The notes under the pieces were generated by a model. It saw only the letters and a list, made by a program, of their open reading frames with translations, searched no databases and had not been told where the DNA came from. A DNA stretch of 64,000 nt from Streptomyces albiflavescens (GTDB lineage: Bacteria; Actinomycetota; Actinomycetes; Streptomycetales; Streptomycetaceae), in contig NZ_BMMM01000007.1 in the NCBI RefSeq assembly GCF_014645835.1, forward strand, positions 302,251 to 366,250, written 5' to 3'. The translations under genes and the position numbers were made by a program. Position 1 is the stretch's first letter; every line of letters starts with the position of its first letter. Below are positions 8,004 through 19,864 of this stretch, piece after piece.

Positions 8004-10730
8004 CTAGTGCGCCGCCGACTCCCAGTCCGCGCCCGAGCCGATGGACACGTCCAGGGGAGCCCGGAGGTGGACGGCGGACGCCATTTCGTGGCGGAGGAGC
8101 TTCTCGGCCTTGGCGCGCTCGCCCGGGGCGATCTCCAGGACGATTTCGTCGTGGACCTGGAGGAGCATGCGGGACTTGAGGCCCGCCTCCCGCAGCGCAC
8201 GGTCCACGTTCAGCATGGCGATCTTGACGATGTCCGCCGCCGTGCCCTGGATCGGGGCGTTGAGGGCCATGCGCTCGGCGGCCTCGCGGCGCTGCCGGTT
8301 GTCGCTGTTGAGGTCCGGCAGGTAGCGGCGGCGGCCGAAGAGCGTCGCCGTGTAGCCCGTCGCCCTCGCCTCGTCGACCACGCGGCGCAGATAGTCCCGT
8401 ACGCCTCCGAAGCGCTCGAAGTACGTGTCCATCAGCGCCCGCGCCTCACCCGCGTCGATGTTCAGCTGCTGGGAGAGGCCGAAGGCCGACAGCCCGTACG
8501 CCAATCCGTACGACATCGCCTTGATCTTGCGCCGCATCTCCGCGTCGACCGCGGACCGCTCCACGGAGAACACCTGGGAGGCGACGGTGGTGTGCAGGTC
8601 CTCGCCGGAGGTGAACGCCTCCAACAGGCCCTCGTCCTCCGACAGATGGGCCATGACGCGCAGTTCGATCTGGCTGTAGTCCGCGGTCATGAGGGACTCG
8701 AAGCCCTCGCCGACCACGAAACCGCGGCGGATGGCGCGGCCCTCGTCCGTACGGACCGGGATGTTCTGCAGGTTCGGGTCCGTGGAGGAGAGACGGCCGG
8801 TCGCCGCCACCGTCTGATTGAACGTCGTGTGAATGCGGCCGTCCGCCGCGATCGTCTTGATCAGGCCCTCGACCGTGGAACGCAGCTTCGCCTGCTCGCG
8901 GTGGCGGAGCATGATCACCGGCAGTTCGTTCTCGGTCTGCGTCGCGAGCCACGCCAGCGCGTCCGCGTCCGTCGTGTAACCCGTCTTCGTCTTCTTCGTC
9001 TTCGGCAGGGCCAGCTCTCCGAAGAGGACTTCCTGGAGCTGCTTGGGCGAGCCCAGATTGAACTCGTGCCCGGCGGCCGCGTGCGCCTCCTTCACCGCCT
9101 GCTGCACGGCGCCCGCGAACATCTGCTCCATGGCCTCCAGGTGGGCCCGGTCCGCCGCGATGCCGTACCGCTCCATGCGGGCCAGCAGCGTGGACGTGGG
9201 CAGTTCCATGTCCCGCAGCAGGTCGGCCGCGCCGACCTCCGTCAGCTTCTCGTCGAACGCCTCGCCCAGGTCGAGGATCGTGCGCGCCTGGGCCATCAGC
9301 GCATCGGCCTCGGCCTGTTCGTCGGTGCCGAAGGCGAGCTGGCCGTCGGCCGCGGCGGCGGGCCCCAGCTCCCGGCCGAGGTACTCCAGGGACAGCGCGT
9401 CGAGCGCGAAGGTGCGACGCCCGGGCTTGACCAGATAGGCGGCGAGCGCGGTGTCCATGGACACGCCCTCGATGCTCCAGCCGTGCTCGGCGAAGACCCG
9501 CATCGCGCCCTTGGCGTTGTGCAGCACCTTGGGCTTCTCGGGGTCGGCGAGCCACTTCGCGAACGCGTTCTCGTCGGCCTCGTCCAGCTGCGACGGGTCG
9601 AACCACGCGGCCGCACCGTCGGCGGCGGCGAGCGCGACCTCGGCCACCGAGCCCGTGCCCAGCGCCCACGCGTCGACCGTGGCCAGGCCGAGGACCGCCG
9701 TGCCGTGCTCGGCGAGCCAGGGCTTCAGCTCGCCCGCGCCCAGCACCGTGCCGTCGAGCTCCACGCCCTCGGCGACAGGCTGCGTCCCCTCGGCCTCCTC
9801 GCCGCCCGGGTCGACGGCGAGGAGCCGCTCCCGCAGCGAGGGATTGCGGATCTCCAGGGTGTCCAGGACCATCGCGACGGCCTTGCGGTCGTATGCCGCG
9901 CGCTCCAGGTCGGCGACCGTCCTGGGCAGCTCCACGTCCTTCACCATCTCGGTGAGACGGCGGTTGAGCTGCACCGCCTCCAGGTGGTCGCGCAGATTCT
10001 GCCCGGCCTTGCCCTTGACCTCGTCGACGCGCTCGACCAGCTCCGCGAACGAGCCGAACTGGTTGATCCACTTCGCGGCCGTCTTCTCCCCGACCCCGGG
10101 GATGCCCGGCAGGTTGTCCGACGGGTCGCCGCGCAGCGCCGCGAAGTCGGGGTACTGCGCCGGCGTCAGACCGTACTTCTCGAACACCTTCTCCGGGGTG
10201 AACCGGGTCAGCTCCGAGACGCCCTTCGTCGGGTACAGCACCGTCGTGTGCTCGGAGACCAGCTGGAAGGAGTCGCGGTCGCCGGTGACGATCAGCACCT
10301 CGAAGCCCTCGGCCTCGGCCTGCGTGGCGAGCGTCGCGATGATGTCGTCGGCCTCGAAGCCGTCGACCGCGAACCGCTGGGCGTGCATCGCGTCGAGGAG
10401 CTCGCCGATCAGCTCGACCTGCCCCTTGAACTCGTCCGGGGTCTTCGACCTGTTCGCCTTGTACTCGGTGAACTCCTCGGAGCGCCAGGTCTTGCGGGAG
10501 ACGTCGAACGCCACCGCGAAATGCGTGGGCGCCTCGTCACGCAATGTGTTCGCCAGCATCGACGCGAAACCATAGATGGCGTTCGTCGGCTGGCCGGTCG
10601 CGGTGGTGAAGTTCTCCGCGGGCAGCGCGAAGAACGCGCGGTATGCCAGCGAGTGCCCGTCCATGAGCATGAGGCGCGGGCGGCCGCTGCCAGGCTTCTT
10701 CTCGGTCTTGTTCGATGCTGTTTCTGCCAC
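8004..10730 (-). CDS. polA: DNA polymerase I
   Basis: Family A polymerase for Okazaki fragment maturation and excision repair, 908 aa. The N-terminal 5'-nuclease domain begins PRLMLMDGHSLAYRAF. The central domain aligns in position with the 3'-5' exonuclease but shows no recognisable DxE-type metal motif, as in other actinobacterial PolA, so proofreading is probably absent. Polymerase motifs are intact: motif A DYSQIELR (about residue 683), motif B RRKIKAMSYGLAYG (about 732) and motif C VHDEIVLE (about 858). The GTG at 10730 (MAETASNK) was chosen because known Streptomyces PolA proteins begin this way; the 35 upstream codons look untranslated. Divergent from the oxidoreductase gene. Confidence 0.96.
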   Translation of the reverse strand: MAETASNKTEKKPGSGRPRLMLMDGHSLAYRAFFALPAENFTTATGQPTNAIYGFASMLANTLRDEAPTHFAVAFDVSRKTWRSEEFTEYKANRSKTPDEFKGQVELIGELLDAMHAQRFAVDGFEADDIIATLATQAEAEGFEVLIVTGDRDSFQLVSEHTTVLYPTKGVSELTRFTPEKVFEKYGLTPAQYPDFAALRGDPSDNLPGIPGVGEKTAAKWINQFGSFAELVERVDEVKGKAGQNLRDHLEAVQLNRRLTEMVKDVELPRTVADLERAAYDRKAVAMVLDTLEIRNPSLRERLLAVDPGGEEAEGTQPVAEGVELDGTVLGAGELKPWLAEHGTAVLGLATVDAWALGTGSVAEVALAAADGAAAWFDPSQLDEADENAFAKWLADPEKPKVLHNAKGAMRVFAEHGWSIEGVSMDTALAAYLVKPGRRTFALDALSLEYLGRELGPAAAADGQLAFGTDEQAEADALMAQARTILDLGEAFDEKLTEVGAADLLRDMELPTSTLLARMERYGIAADRAHLEAMEQMFAGAVQQAVKEAHAAAGHEFNLGSPKQLQEVLFGELALPKTKKTKTGYTTDADALAWLATQTENELPVIMLRHREQAKLRSTVEGLIKTIAADGRIHTTFNQTVAATGRLSSTDPNLQNIPVRTDEGRAIRRGFVVGEGFESLMTADYSQIELRVMAHLSEDEGLLEAFTSGEDLHTTVASQVFSVERSAVDAEMRRKIKAMSYGLAYGLSAFGLSQQLNIDAGEARALMDTYFERFGGVRDYLRRVVDEARATGYTATLFGRRRYLPDLNSDNRQRREAAERMALNAPIQGTAADIVKIAMLNVDRALREAGLKSRMLLQVHDEIVLEIAPGERAKAEKLLRHEMASAVHLRAPLDVSIGSGADWESAAH

Positions 10731-10865
10731 GCCCCCGATCCTGCCACGGCGCACTGACAGTGCGGACCGTCCGGGACCTGGCACCGTCGCTGTCGGCGCC
10801 GCGTGCGAGGATCGATGGCCTATGAGAAGCCGCACAGCGACGTGCGCACGCGAAGGGGTTCAGCG

Positions 10866-13140
<2,275 letters not shown>

Positions 13141-13145
<5 letters not shown>

Positions 13146-13158
13146 GCGTTTGCTCAGT
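13141..13158. promoter_or_regulatory. 7-bp palindrome at the oxidoreductase stop
   Basis: ACTGAGC-gttt-GCTCAGT is a perfect dyad overlapping the stop codon of the oxidoreductase and lying 49 bp upstream of the thioesterase start. It could be a small terminator or a TetR-type operator for the thioesterase. Confidence 0.35.
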
Positions 13159-13162
13159 GAGA

Positions 13163-13192
13163 GTGATCCACGACGAAGTGATCCACGACGAA
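13163..13192. repeat. 15-bp tandem duplication
   Basis: GTGATCCACGACGAA occurs twice head-to-tail immediately before the thioesterase ribosome binding region. It is non-coding and probably arose by slippage. Confidence 0.8.
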
Positions 13193-13206
13193 CGGAGCCC
13201 GGCCCG

Positions 13207-13668
13207 ATGGGCGAGCAGCACACCGTGAAGTTCCCACAAGAGGTCATCGACGAGTACGCCGCACTCGGCGTCGACCTGCCCGCGCTGTTCTCCGCGGGCC
13301 ACCTCGGCTCCCGCATGGGCGTGCAGATCGTCGAGGCCTCCGCGGACCGCGTCGTGGGCACCATGCCGGTGGAGGGCAACACCCAGCCCTACGGCCTGCT
13401 GCACGGAGGCGCCTCCGCCGTCCTCGCCGAGACCATCGGCTCCGTCGGCGCCATGCTCCACGGCGGCAGCTCCAAGATCGCCGTGGGCGTCGACCTGAAC
13501 TGCACGCACCACCGCGGAGTGCGCTCCGGCCTGGTCACCGGCGTGGCCACACCCGTACACCGCGGGCGCACCTCTGCGACGTACGAGATCGCCATCACGG
13601 ACGAGAACGACAAGCGCGTCTGCAGCGCCCGACTGACCTGCGTCCTCAAGGACCTTCCCACCCGCTGA
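13207..13668 (+). CDS. PaaI-type hotdog-fold thioesterase
   Basis: 153-aa acyl-CoA thioesterase of the PaaI/YbgC-like hotdog family. The active-site helix is HGGASAVLAETIGS (about residues 60-73), with the preceding N-P/G loop TQPYGLLHGG and the later VGVDLNCTHHR beta segment typical of PaaI enzymes. Family members hydrolyse aryl- or medium-chain acyl-CoA; the substrate here is unknown. ATG start with CGGAG seven to eight bases upstream. It lies 61 bp after the molybdopterin oxidoreductase on the same strand. Confidence 0.88.
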   Translation: MGEQHTVKFPQEVIDEYAALGVDLPALFSAGHLGSRMGVQIVEASADRVVGTMPVEGNTQPYGLLHGGASAVLAETIGSVGAMLHGGSSKIAVGVDLNCTHHRGVRSGLVTGVATPVHRGRTSATYEIAITDENDKRVCSARLTCVLKDLPTR

Positions 13669-13869
13669 CATCGCACGGCACCCGATCCCCGGTGCGCGGC
13701 GCGGGAGTTCGCCCGCCCCCGCAGCACCGGGGCACCGATGTCGCGGTGCCGCGGGGAGGGGGCGAGCAGGCCGCGGCATCTCGCATGGCGAGACGACCGC
13801 CGAGCCCCCGCCGCACCGCACCCCACGCCGGCCATTGGCGGAGCCCCGCACTCCGGCATAGCGTGAAGC

Positions 13870-14544
13870 ATGACCGGCATCGGGCCCGTCGAGCCGTACC
13901 ACCCCGATGAAGCCGACGGCCCTCACGAGGACACGCCAACCGACCAGCTGTGGTCCAACTCCTCACGTTTCGCCACCCGTTGGGCCGCGCTCCCCCGCTC
14001 CCGCCGCCGCCTCCTGGCCTTGATCGTCGCCGCGGCCGGCACCGGCGCCTTCTTCATCCTGCGCCCCGCGCCGGTCACCCAGGCCACCCCGAACCCCTAC
14101 CCGTGGCCGGCCGGCGTCACGACCCTCCACTACAAGGGACGCGGCCCCACCCCCTCGTCCTTCCGGTTCGAGGTCGACGTCGCCCGGGGGAGCCCCGTCA
14201 CCGTCCACCAAGTCGGCGCCGGACTGCCCGAGTTGGGCGCCACCACCACACCCGGGCTGCCACTGACAGTGAAGGCCGGCTCCCCCCGCACGATCACCGT
14301 ACGCATCTCCGTATACAAGTGCGCCGCCCTGCCGCCCGCCCTCGACCTCCCCCACCTCGACCTGCTCCTCAGCAACAGGACCGCACAGCAGCAGCAGAGC
14401 TTTCTCTTCGGCGGCGCCTACCCGCACGACCTGTGGACCGACCTGCGCGCCGCCTGCTTCCCCAACCCCGCCTCCCCCGCGTCCACTTCGCCGACCGGCA
14501 CACCCGCCTCACACGGCGGTAACAGTCGGTTACCTCTGCCGTAA
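13870..14544 (+). CDS. single-pass membrane-anchored protein, function unknown
   Basis: 224-aa protein: an acidic N-terminal cytoplasmic region (1-40), an Arg-rich stop PRSRRR, one transmembrane helix (about 47-66, LLALIVAAAGTGAFFIL), then an extracytoplasmic beta-rich domain (about 80-205) with two cysteines, and a Ser/Pro/Thr tail. I do not recognise a catalytic motif. Similar Streptomyces proteins are sometimes mislabelled Tat signal proteins; no twin-arginine motif of the right form is present. ATG start. It precedes the liv operon by 376 bp. Confidence 0.7.
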   Translation: MTGIGPVEPYHPDEADGPHEDTPTDQLWSNSSRFATRWAALPRSRRRLLALIVAAAGTGAFFILRPAPVTQATPNPYPWPAGVTTLHYKGRGPTPSSFRFEVDVARGSPVTVHQVGAGLPELGATTTPGLPLTVKAGSPRTITVRISVYKCAALPPALDLPHLDLLLSNRTAQQQQSFLFGGAYPHDLWTDLRAACFPNPASPASTSPTGTPASHGGNSRLPLP

Positions 14545-14920
14545 TGAAGCAATGCTCGCACCCCGCGACCCTCCGCGGCGCGTGCGACGCAATGCCCCAG
14601 CCCACAGCCACAACAGCCGAACCCGCTCTGCCCCATGAACCGGAACAGGGCGTTCTCACGATGCGAACACGTAGCGACATCCCCGAACTGCATCCCAAAA
14701 TGCCCGAATTGCCTATTCTGTACCCGCCAGGACATCCCCCGCATAACAAGAGCGTCACAGCCTTCCTTAGGCTCCTGTGAGCTCCCCCTACCTGCGCTTA
14801 TAGTCACGGCCAGTCACCGCGCCGCCGGGCGCGTCTACTGCACGGCCTGTACCACCCAGTACGGCCCGGCGAGACTCACGGCCCCCACCCTGGGGTGCCG
14901 CGCCAGGGAGAGGATTCAAC
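14545..14920 (+). promoter_or_regulatory. liv operon upstream region
   Basis: 376 bp without a credible gene. A TATAGT hexamer at 14799-14804, 117 bp before livJ, could be a -10 element; no good -35 lies 17 bp upstream. Further up, across the end of the previous gene (14519-14545), GTAAC, TTACC and GTAAT are spaced by six bases each, the a-b-a spacing of a GlnR box, though the b-site is poor. No attenuator or T-box structure was seen. Confidence 0.35.
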
Positions 14921-16141
14921 GTGCGACAGCGTTCTTTGGTCATACTCACCTCCGTGCTCACCACGGGAGCACTCACGCTGACCGCCTGCGGCTCGCGCGA
15001 CGACAGCGGGGACGGCAAGAGCAGCAAGAAGACCGAGATCATCATCGGCGTGGACGCGCCGCTGACCGGTCAGAACTCCGCCACGGGCCTTGGCATTCAG
15101 GGCGGCGTCCAGATCGCCGTCGACGACGCCAACAAGAACAACACCGTGCCCGGCGTGACCTTCAAGGTCCAGGCGCTCGACGACAAGGCGATCCCGGCCT
15201 CCGGCCAGCAGAACGCCACCCAGCTCGTCCAGAACGACAAGGTCCTCGGCGTCGTCGGCCCGCTGAACTCCGGTGTCGCCACCCAGATGCAGCAGGTCTT
15301 CGCCACCGCCAACCTGGTCGAGATCTCGCCGTCCAACACGGCGCCCGAGCTCACCCAGGGCAAGAACTGGCAGACGTCGAAGTCGCGTCCGTTCAAGACG
15401 TACTTCCGCACCGCCACCACCGACGCCCTCCAGGGTGGCTTCGCCGCCGACTACGCGTACAACACGCTGAAGAAGCGCAAGGTCTTCGTCGTCGACGACA
15501 AGCAGACCTACGGTGCCGGCCTCGCCAAGCTCTTCAAGGCCGGCTTCACCAAGTCGGGCGGCAAGGTCGCGGGCCAGGACCACGTCAACACCGGCGACAC
15601 GGACTTCTCGGCCCTCGTCACCAAGATCAAGAACTCGAAGGCCGACCTCGTCTACTACGGCGGCCAGTACGACGAGTCCGAGAAGCTCACCAAGCAGCTC
15701 AAGGACGGCGGAGCCAAGATCCCGGTGTTCGGCGGTGACGGCATGTTCACCCCGACCTACATCGAGACCGCGGGCAAGACCTCCGAGGGTGACCTCGTCA
15801 CCTCCGTCGGCCAGCCCGTCGACTCCCTGCCCTCCGCCGCCGAGTTCATCAAGAAGTACAAGGCCTCCGGCCTCAAGGGCGACTACGGCACCTACGGTGG
15901 CTACTCCTACGACGCCGCCACCGCCATCATCAAGGCCATCGGCAACGTCGTGAAGGACGGCAAGATCCCGGACGGCGCCCGCGCCAAGATCGTCGACGAG
16001 GTCCAGAAGACGAAGTTCGACGGCATCGCAGGACCCGTCTCCTTCGACGAGTACGGCGACACCACCAACAAGCAGCTCACCGTCTACCAGGTCGTCGACG
16101 GCAAGTGGAAGGCCGTCAAGAGCGGCACGTTCAACGGCTGA
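14921..16141 (+). CDS. livJ: branched-chain amino-acid ABC transporter, substrate-binding lipoprotein
   Basis: 406-aa periplasmic-binding-protein type I lipoprotein. The lipobox LTAC puts the lipidated Cys at residue 23. The mature domain starts IIIGVDAPLTGQNSATGLGIQGGVQIAVDD, typical of Leu/Ile/Val-binding proteins, and continues with the two-lobe Peripla_BP_6 fold. It captures branched-chain amino acids (or related amides) outside the membrane for LivHMGF. GTG start with GGGAGAGG upstream. First gene of a five-gene operon, 110 bp before livH. Confidence 0.93.
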   Translation: MRQRSLVILTSVLTTGALTLTACGSRDDSGDGKSSKKTEIIIGVDAPLTGQNSATGLGIQGGVQIAVDDANKNNTVPGVTFKVQALDDKAIPASGQQNATQLVQNDKVLGVVGPLNSGVATQMQQVFATANLVEISPSNTAPELTQGKNWQTSKSRPFKTYFRTATTDALQGGFAADYAYNTLKKRKVFVVDDKQTYGAGLAKLFKAGFTKSGGKVAGQDHVNTGDTDFSALVTKIKNSKADLVYYGGQYDESEKLTKQLKDGGAKIPVFGGDGMFTPTYIETAGKTSEGDLVTSVGQPVDSLPSAAEFIKKYKASGLKGDYGTYGGYSYDAATAIIKAIGNVVKDGKIPDGARAKIVDEVQKTKFDGIAGPVSFDEYGDTTNKQLTVYQVVDGKWKAVKSGTFNG

Positions 16142-16251
16142 TCCTTCCTGCCGCTAGCACTACCCCAGGGCCGCGCGGCCAGACCACCCGTCACCGCGCG
16201 GCCCGTTTCATACGCCCTGCTCAACTCTCCCCACCACATGGAGGCCATGCG

Positions 16252-17184
16252 GTGAACACCCTGCCGCAGCAGCTGGCCAACGGGCTGTTCCTCGGCTCGA
16301 TGTACGGGCTGATCGCCATCGGCTACACGATGGTGTACGGCATCGTCCAGCTCATCAACTTCGCCCACGGCGAGATCTTCATGACCGGCGGCTTCGGCGC
16401 ACTCACGGTCTACCTTTACGTTCTGCCAAACGGCACATCCATGTGGATAGCCCTCCCGGCGATGCTCATAGGCGGCGGACTCGTCTCCGTCCTCATCGCC
16501 GTCGGGGCCGAACGCTTCGCCTACCGACCACTGCGCGGAGCACCACGCCTCGCCCCCCTCATCACCGCGATCGGCCTCTCCCTCGCTCTCCAGCAGGCCG
16601 TCTTCAACTGGTACCCGGACGCCAAGACCGACCTCAAGTTCCCGCAACTCCCCTTCGGTCCCTGGCACATCGGCTCCATCAGCGTCCAGAGCGGCTCCGT
16701 CTTCGTCATCATCGCCGCCCCCATCTGCATGGCGGCCCTCGCCTTCTTCGTCCGCCTCTCCCGCACCGGCCGCGCCATGCAGGCCACCGCGCAGGACCCG
16801 GACACCGCCCAGCTCATGGGTATCGACACCAACCGCATCATCGTCATCGCCTTCGCCATCGGCGGCTTCTTCGCCGCCGTCGCGGCCATCGCCTACGGAC
16901 TGCGCTACGGCACGGTCAAGTACGACATGGGCTTCCAGATGGGCCTCAAGGCCTTCACCGCGGCCGTCCTCGGCGGCATCGGCAACATCTACGGAGCCAT
17001 GATCGGCGGCCTCGTCCTCGGCCTCGCCGAAACCATGGCCACCAGCTACATCGACGGCATCCCCGGGATGCAGCAGCTCGGCGGCGGCGGCTGGTCCTCC
17101 GTCTGGGCCTTCGTACTCCTCATCCTCGTACTGCTGTTCAGGCCACAAGGCCTCGTCGGCGAACGCGTCGCGGACAGGGCGTGA
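16252..17184 (+). CDS. livH: branched-chain amino-acid ABC transporter permease LivH
   Basis: 310-aa inner-membrane permease with about eight hydrophobic segments. NGLFLGSMYGLIAIGYTM at the start, INFAHGEIFMTGG near residue 40 and LGGIGNIYGAMIGGLVLG near residue 245 are family hallmarks. It forms the translocation pore with LivM. The GTG start lies 7 nt after GGAGG. Its TGA overlaps the livM GTG by 3 bases, implying translational coupling. Confidence 0.94.
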   Translation: MNTLPQQLANGLFLGSMYGLIAIGYTMVYGIVQLINFAHGEIFMTGGFGALTVYLYVLPNGTSMWIALPAMLIGGGLVSVLIAVGAERFAYRPLRGAPRLAPLITAIGLSLALQQAVFNWYPDAKTDLKFPQLPFGPWHIGSISVQSGSVFVIIAAPICMAALAFFVRLSRTGRAMQATAQDPDTAQLMGIDTNRIIVIAFAIGGFFAAVAAIAYGLRYGTVKYDMGFQMGLKAFTAAVLGGIGNIYGAMIGGLVLGLAETMATSYIDGIPGMQQLGGGGWSSVWAFVLLILVLLFRPQGLVGERVADRA

Positions 17185-18959
17185 GCACCATGGCAACCAC
17201 CGAGACCACCACCTCCGTGCGCGGCCTGATCGCACTGCCGCAGGCCGCCGCCCGCGCCCTCATCGCCCTCGGCGCCGTCGCCACCATCGCCAGCACGTTC
17301 ATGTCCTGGACGTACACGGCGGACTTCCCCGGCGACCTCACGTACTACGGCTCCCCCGCCGGTCTCCAGGTCCTCGACCTCGTCGCCGGCGCCCTCACCC
17401 TCCTCTTCGCCCTCACCACCTGGAACGTCCGCGGCCTCGGCTGGCTCAACCCGGCGGGCGCCACCCAGCCCGTCGTCCTCGCCGCCACCTCCGCGGTCGC
17501 CGTCAGCTGGTTCAGCGCCATCGCCATCGCCGTCGACCTCAAGGGCCTCGTCGCCCTCGACCCCGGCGCCTACATCGCCGCCGTCGGCTCGCTGATCGGC
17601 CTCCTCGGCGCCCTCGCACTCCCCAAGCCCGGTGACACCTTCAAGGACTACGTCACCAAGCCCGAGAACATCCCCCCGGCCGCCAAGCTGCCCGGCTGGG
17701 GCGAGCGCCTCGTCATCACCGCCGCCACCGCCGTGGCCCTGATCGTCTTCACCTACGGCATCGGCGTCGACCCCGACGCAAGCGAAACGTTCCTGGGCTA
17801 CCTGCTCCTGGTCATCTTCGGCGCCTGGGCCCTGCTCACCGCCGGACTTTTCGACCGCTTCGCCGAACTCAACGCCCGCCACAAGGGATTCGCCACCTCC
17901 ATGGCGTTCCTCGCCGCGGCGATCTTCCCCTTCGTCGAGAACAACGAGCACAACGCCAACCTCGGCGTGAACATCCTCGTCGTCGCCACCGTCGCCCTCG
18001 GCCTCAACATCGTCGTCGGCCTCACCGGACTCCTCGACCTCGGATACGTCGCCTTCCTCGGTGTCGGCGCCTACGCCGCGGCCCTCGTCTCCGGCTCCGA
18101 GTTCTCCCGCTTCTCCGGCGTCCAGTTCCCCTTCTGGGCCGCCATGCTCACCGGCATGGCAGCGTCGCTCGTCTTCGGCGTCCTCATCGGCGCCCCCACC
18201 CTGCGACTGCGCGGCGACTACCTCGCCATCGTGACCCTGGGCTTCGGAGAGATCTTCCGCATCTCCGTCAACAACATGGACGGATCCAGCGGACCGAACC
18301 TCACCAACGGCCCCAACGGCATCTCCATGATCCCGGACCTCAAGATCTTCGGGTTCAACTTCGGAAGCTCGCACGACGTCGGCGGAATGACCCTCGGCCG
18401 ATTCGCGAACTACTTCCTGCTGATGCTCCTCATCACCGCGCTCGTCGTCCTCGTCTTCAACCGCGCCGCCGACTCCCGCATCGGCCGCTCCTGGATCGCC
18501 ATCCGCGAAGACGAGACCGCCGCCACCGCCATGGGCATCAACGGCTTCCGCGTCAAGCTCATCGCGTTCGCGCTCGGTGCGTCGCTGGCAGGCCTCGCCG
18601 GTACGGTCAGCGCCCACGTCGGCTACAGCGTCAACCCGGCCCCGTACCAGTTCGCCGGCTCCGTGCCCCCGAACTCCGCCTTCCTGCTCGCCGCGGTCGT
18701 CCTCGGCGGCATGGGCACCGTCAACGGCCCCATCCTCGGCGCCACGCTGCTCTACCTCCTCCCCGAGAAGCTCAGCTTCCTCAAGGAGTACCAGCTGCTG
18801 GCATTCGGCGTCGCGCTCGTGATCCTCATGCGCTTCCGCCCCGAAGGCATCATCGCCAACCGCCGCCGCCAGCTCGAATTCCACGAAACCGGCCAACTCG
18901 ACATCCCCGAACAAGGCCTGCCCGACACCACCGTCGGCGTCACCAAGGCAGGGGCGTGA
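17181..18959 (+). CDS. livM: branched-chain amino-acid ABC transporter permease LivM (long form)
   Basis: 592-aa permease. The conserved LivM core is the C-terminal ~340 residues (GLNIVVGLTGLLDLGYVAFLG, RLRGDYLAIVTLGFGEI, GGMGTVNGPILGA). The N-terminal ~250 residues add several more hydrophobic helices absent from short LivM proteins such as those of about 420 aa; streptomycete homologues commonly have this extension, of unknown role. The GTG at 17181 overlaps the livH stop and is followed by a possible ATG three codons later. livG starts 4 bases before its end. Confidence 0.93.
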   Translation: MSTMATTETTTSVRGLIALPQAAARALIALGAVATIASTFMSWTYTADFPGDLTYYGSPAGLQVLDLVAGALTLLFALTTWNVRGLGWLNPAGATQPVVLAATSAVAVSWFSAIAIAVDLKGLVALDPGAYIAAVGSLIGLLGALALPKPGDTFKDYVTKPENIPPAAKLPGWGERLVITAATAVALIVFTYGIGVDPDASETFLGYLLLVIFGAWALLTAGLFDRFAELNARHKGFATSMAFLAAAIFPFVENNEHNANLGVNILVVATVALGLNIVVGLTGLLDLGYVAFLGVGAYAAALVSGSEFSRFSGVQFPFWAAMLTGMAASLVFGVLIGAPTLRLRGDYLAIVTLGFGEIFRISVNNMDGSSGPNLTNGPNGISMIPDLKIFGFNFGSSHDVGGMTLGRFANYFLLMLLITALVVLVFNRAADSRIGRSWIAIREDETAATAMGINGFRVKLIAFALGASLAGLAGTVSAHVGYSVNPAPYQFAGSVPPNSAFLLAAVVLGGMGTVNGPILGATLLYLLPEKLSFLKEYQLLAFGVALVILMRFRPEGIIANRRRQLEFHETGQLDIPEQGLPDTTVGVTKAGA

Positions 18960-19864
18960 CCCACATGACCACCACCACGGCCCCCACCCCCGTCCTCGAA
19001 GCCAGCGGCGTCACCATGCGCTTCGGCGGCCTCACCGCCGTACGCAGCGTCGACCTCACCGTCAACAGCGGCGAGATCGTCGGCCTCATCGGCCCCAACG
19101 GCGCCGGCAAGACAACCTTCTTCAACTGTCTGACCGGCCTGTACGTGCCGACCGAGGGCAAGGTCTCCTACAAGGGCACGGTGCTCCCCCCGAAGCCCCA
19201 CCTGGTCACCAGCGCAGGCATCGCGCGTACGTTCCAGAACATCCGGCTCTTCGCCAACATGACCGTCCTGGAAAACGTGCTCGTCGGCCGCCACACGCGG
19301 ACCAAGGAAGGCCTCTGGTCGGCCCTCCTGCGCGGCCCCGGCTTCCGCAAGGCAGAAGCAGCGTCCCGCGAACGCGCCATGGAACTGCTGGAGTTCATCG
19401 GCCTCGACCACAAGGCCGACCACCTCTCCCGCAACCTCCCCTACGGCGAACAGCGCAAACTGGAGATCGCCCGCGCGATGGCGAGCGAGCCGGGCCTCCT
19501 GCTCCTCGACGAGCCCACCGCAGGCATGAACCCCCAGGAAACGCGAGCGACGGAAGACCTCGTCTTCGCCATCCGCGACAGGGGCATCGCCGTCCTCGTC
19601 ATCGAGCACGACATGCGCTTCATCTTCAACCTGAGCGACCGCGTCGCCTGCCTCGTCCAGGGCGAAAAGCTCGTCGAAGGCACCTCGGAAGTCGTCCAGG
19701 GCGACGAACGCGTCATCGCCGCCTACCTCGGTGAACCGTTCGAAGGCGCCCCCGGCGACGAAGAACTCGCCGAAGTCGAAGCCGCGGAAGCCTCCGGCAC
19801 CGCCGAGGCCTCGGACGCCTCCGACGCGCAGAGCACCACCAGCAAGGAAGGAACCGCCCAGTGA
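18956..19864 (+). CDS. livG: branched-chain amino-acid ABC transporter ATPase LivG
   Basis: 302-aa ATP-binding subunit. Walker A GPNGAGKTT (about residues 45-53), a LivG-type signature YGEQRKLEIARA, Walker B LLLLDEPTAGMNP and the switch His in IEHDM. Residues beyond about 258 form an acidic, Ala/Glu/Ser-rich tail not needed for the fold. The GTG at 18956 overlaps the livM stop (GTGA), and livF starts within the last 4 bases. Confidence 0.95.
   Translation: MTHMTTTTAPTPVLEASGVTMRFGGLTAVRSVDLTVNSGEIVGLIGPNGAGKTTFFNCLTGLYVPTEGKVSYKGTVLPPKPHLVTSAGIARTFQNIRLFANMTVLENVLVGRHTRTKEGLWSALLRGPGFRKAEAASRERAMELLEFIGLDHKADHLSRNLPYGEQRKLEIARAMASEPGLLLLDEPTAGMNPQETRATEDLVFAIRDRGIAVLVIEHDMRFIFNLSDRVACLVQGEKLVEGTSEVVQGDERVIAAYLGEPFEGAPGDEELAEVEAAEASGTAEASDASDAQSTTSKEGTAQ

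Noticed and set aside
8007..10757. 916-codon plus-strand frame
   Set aside because: Antisense to polA, whose motifs are all intact on the minus strand.
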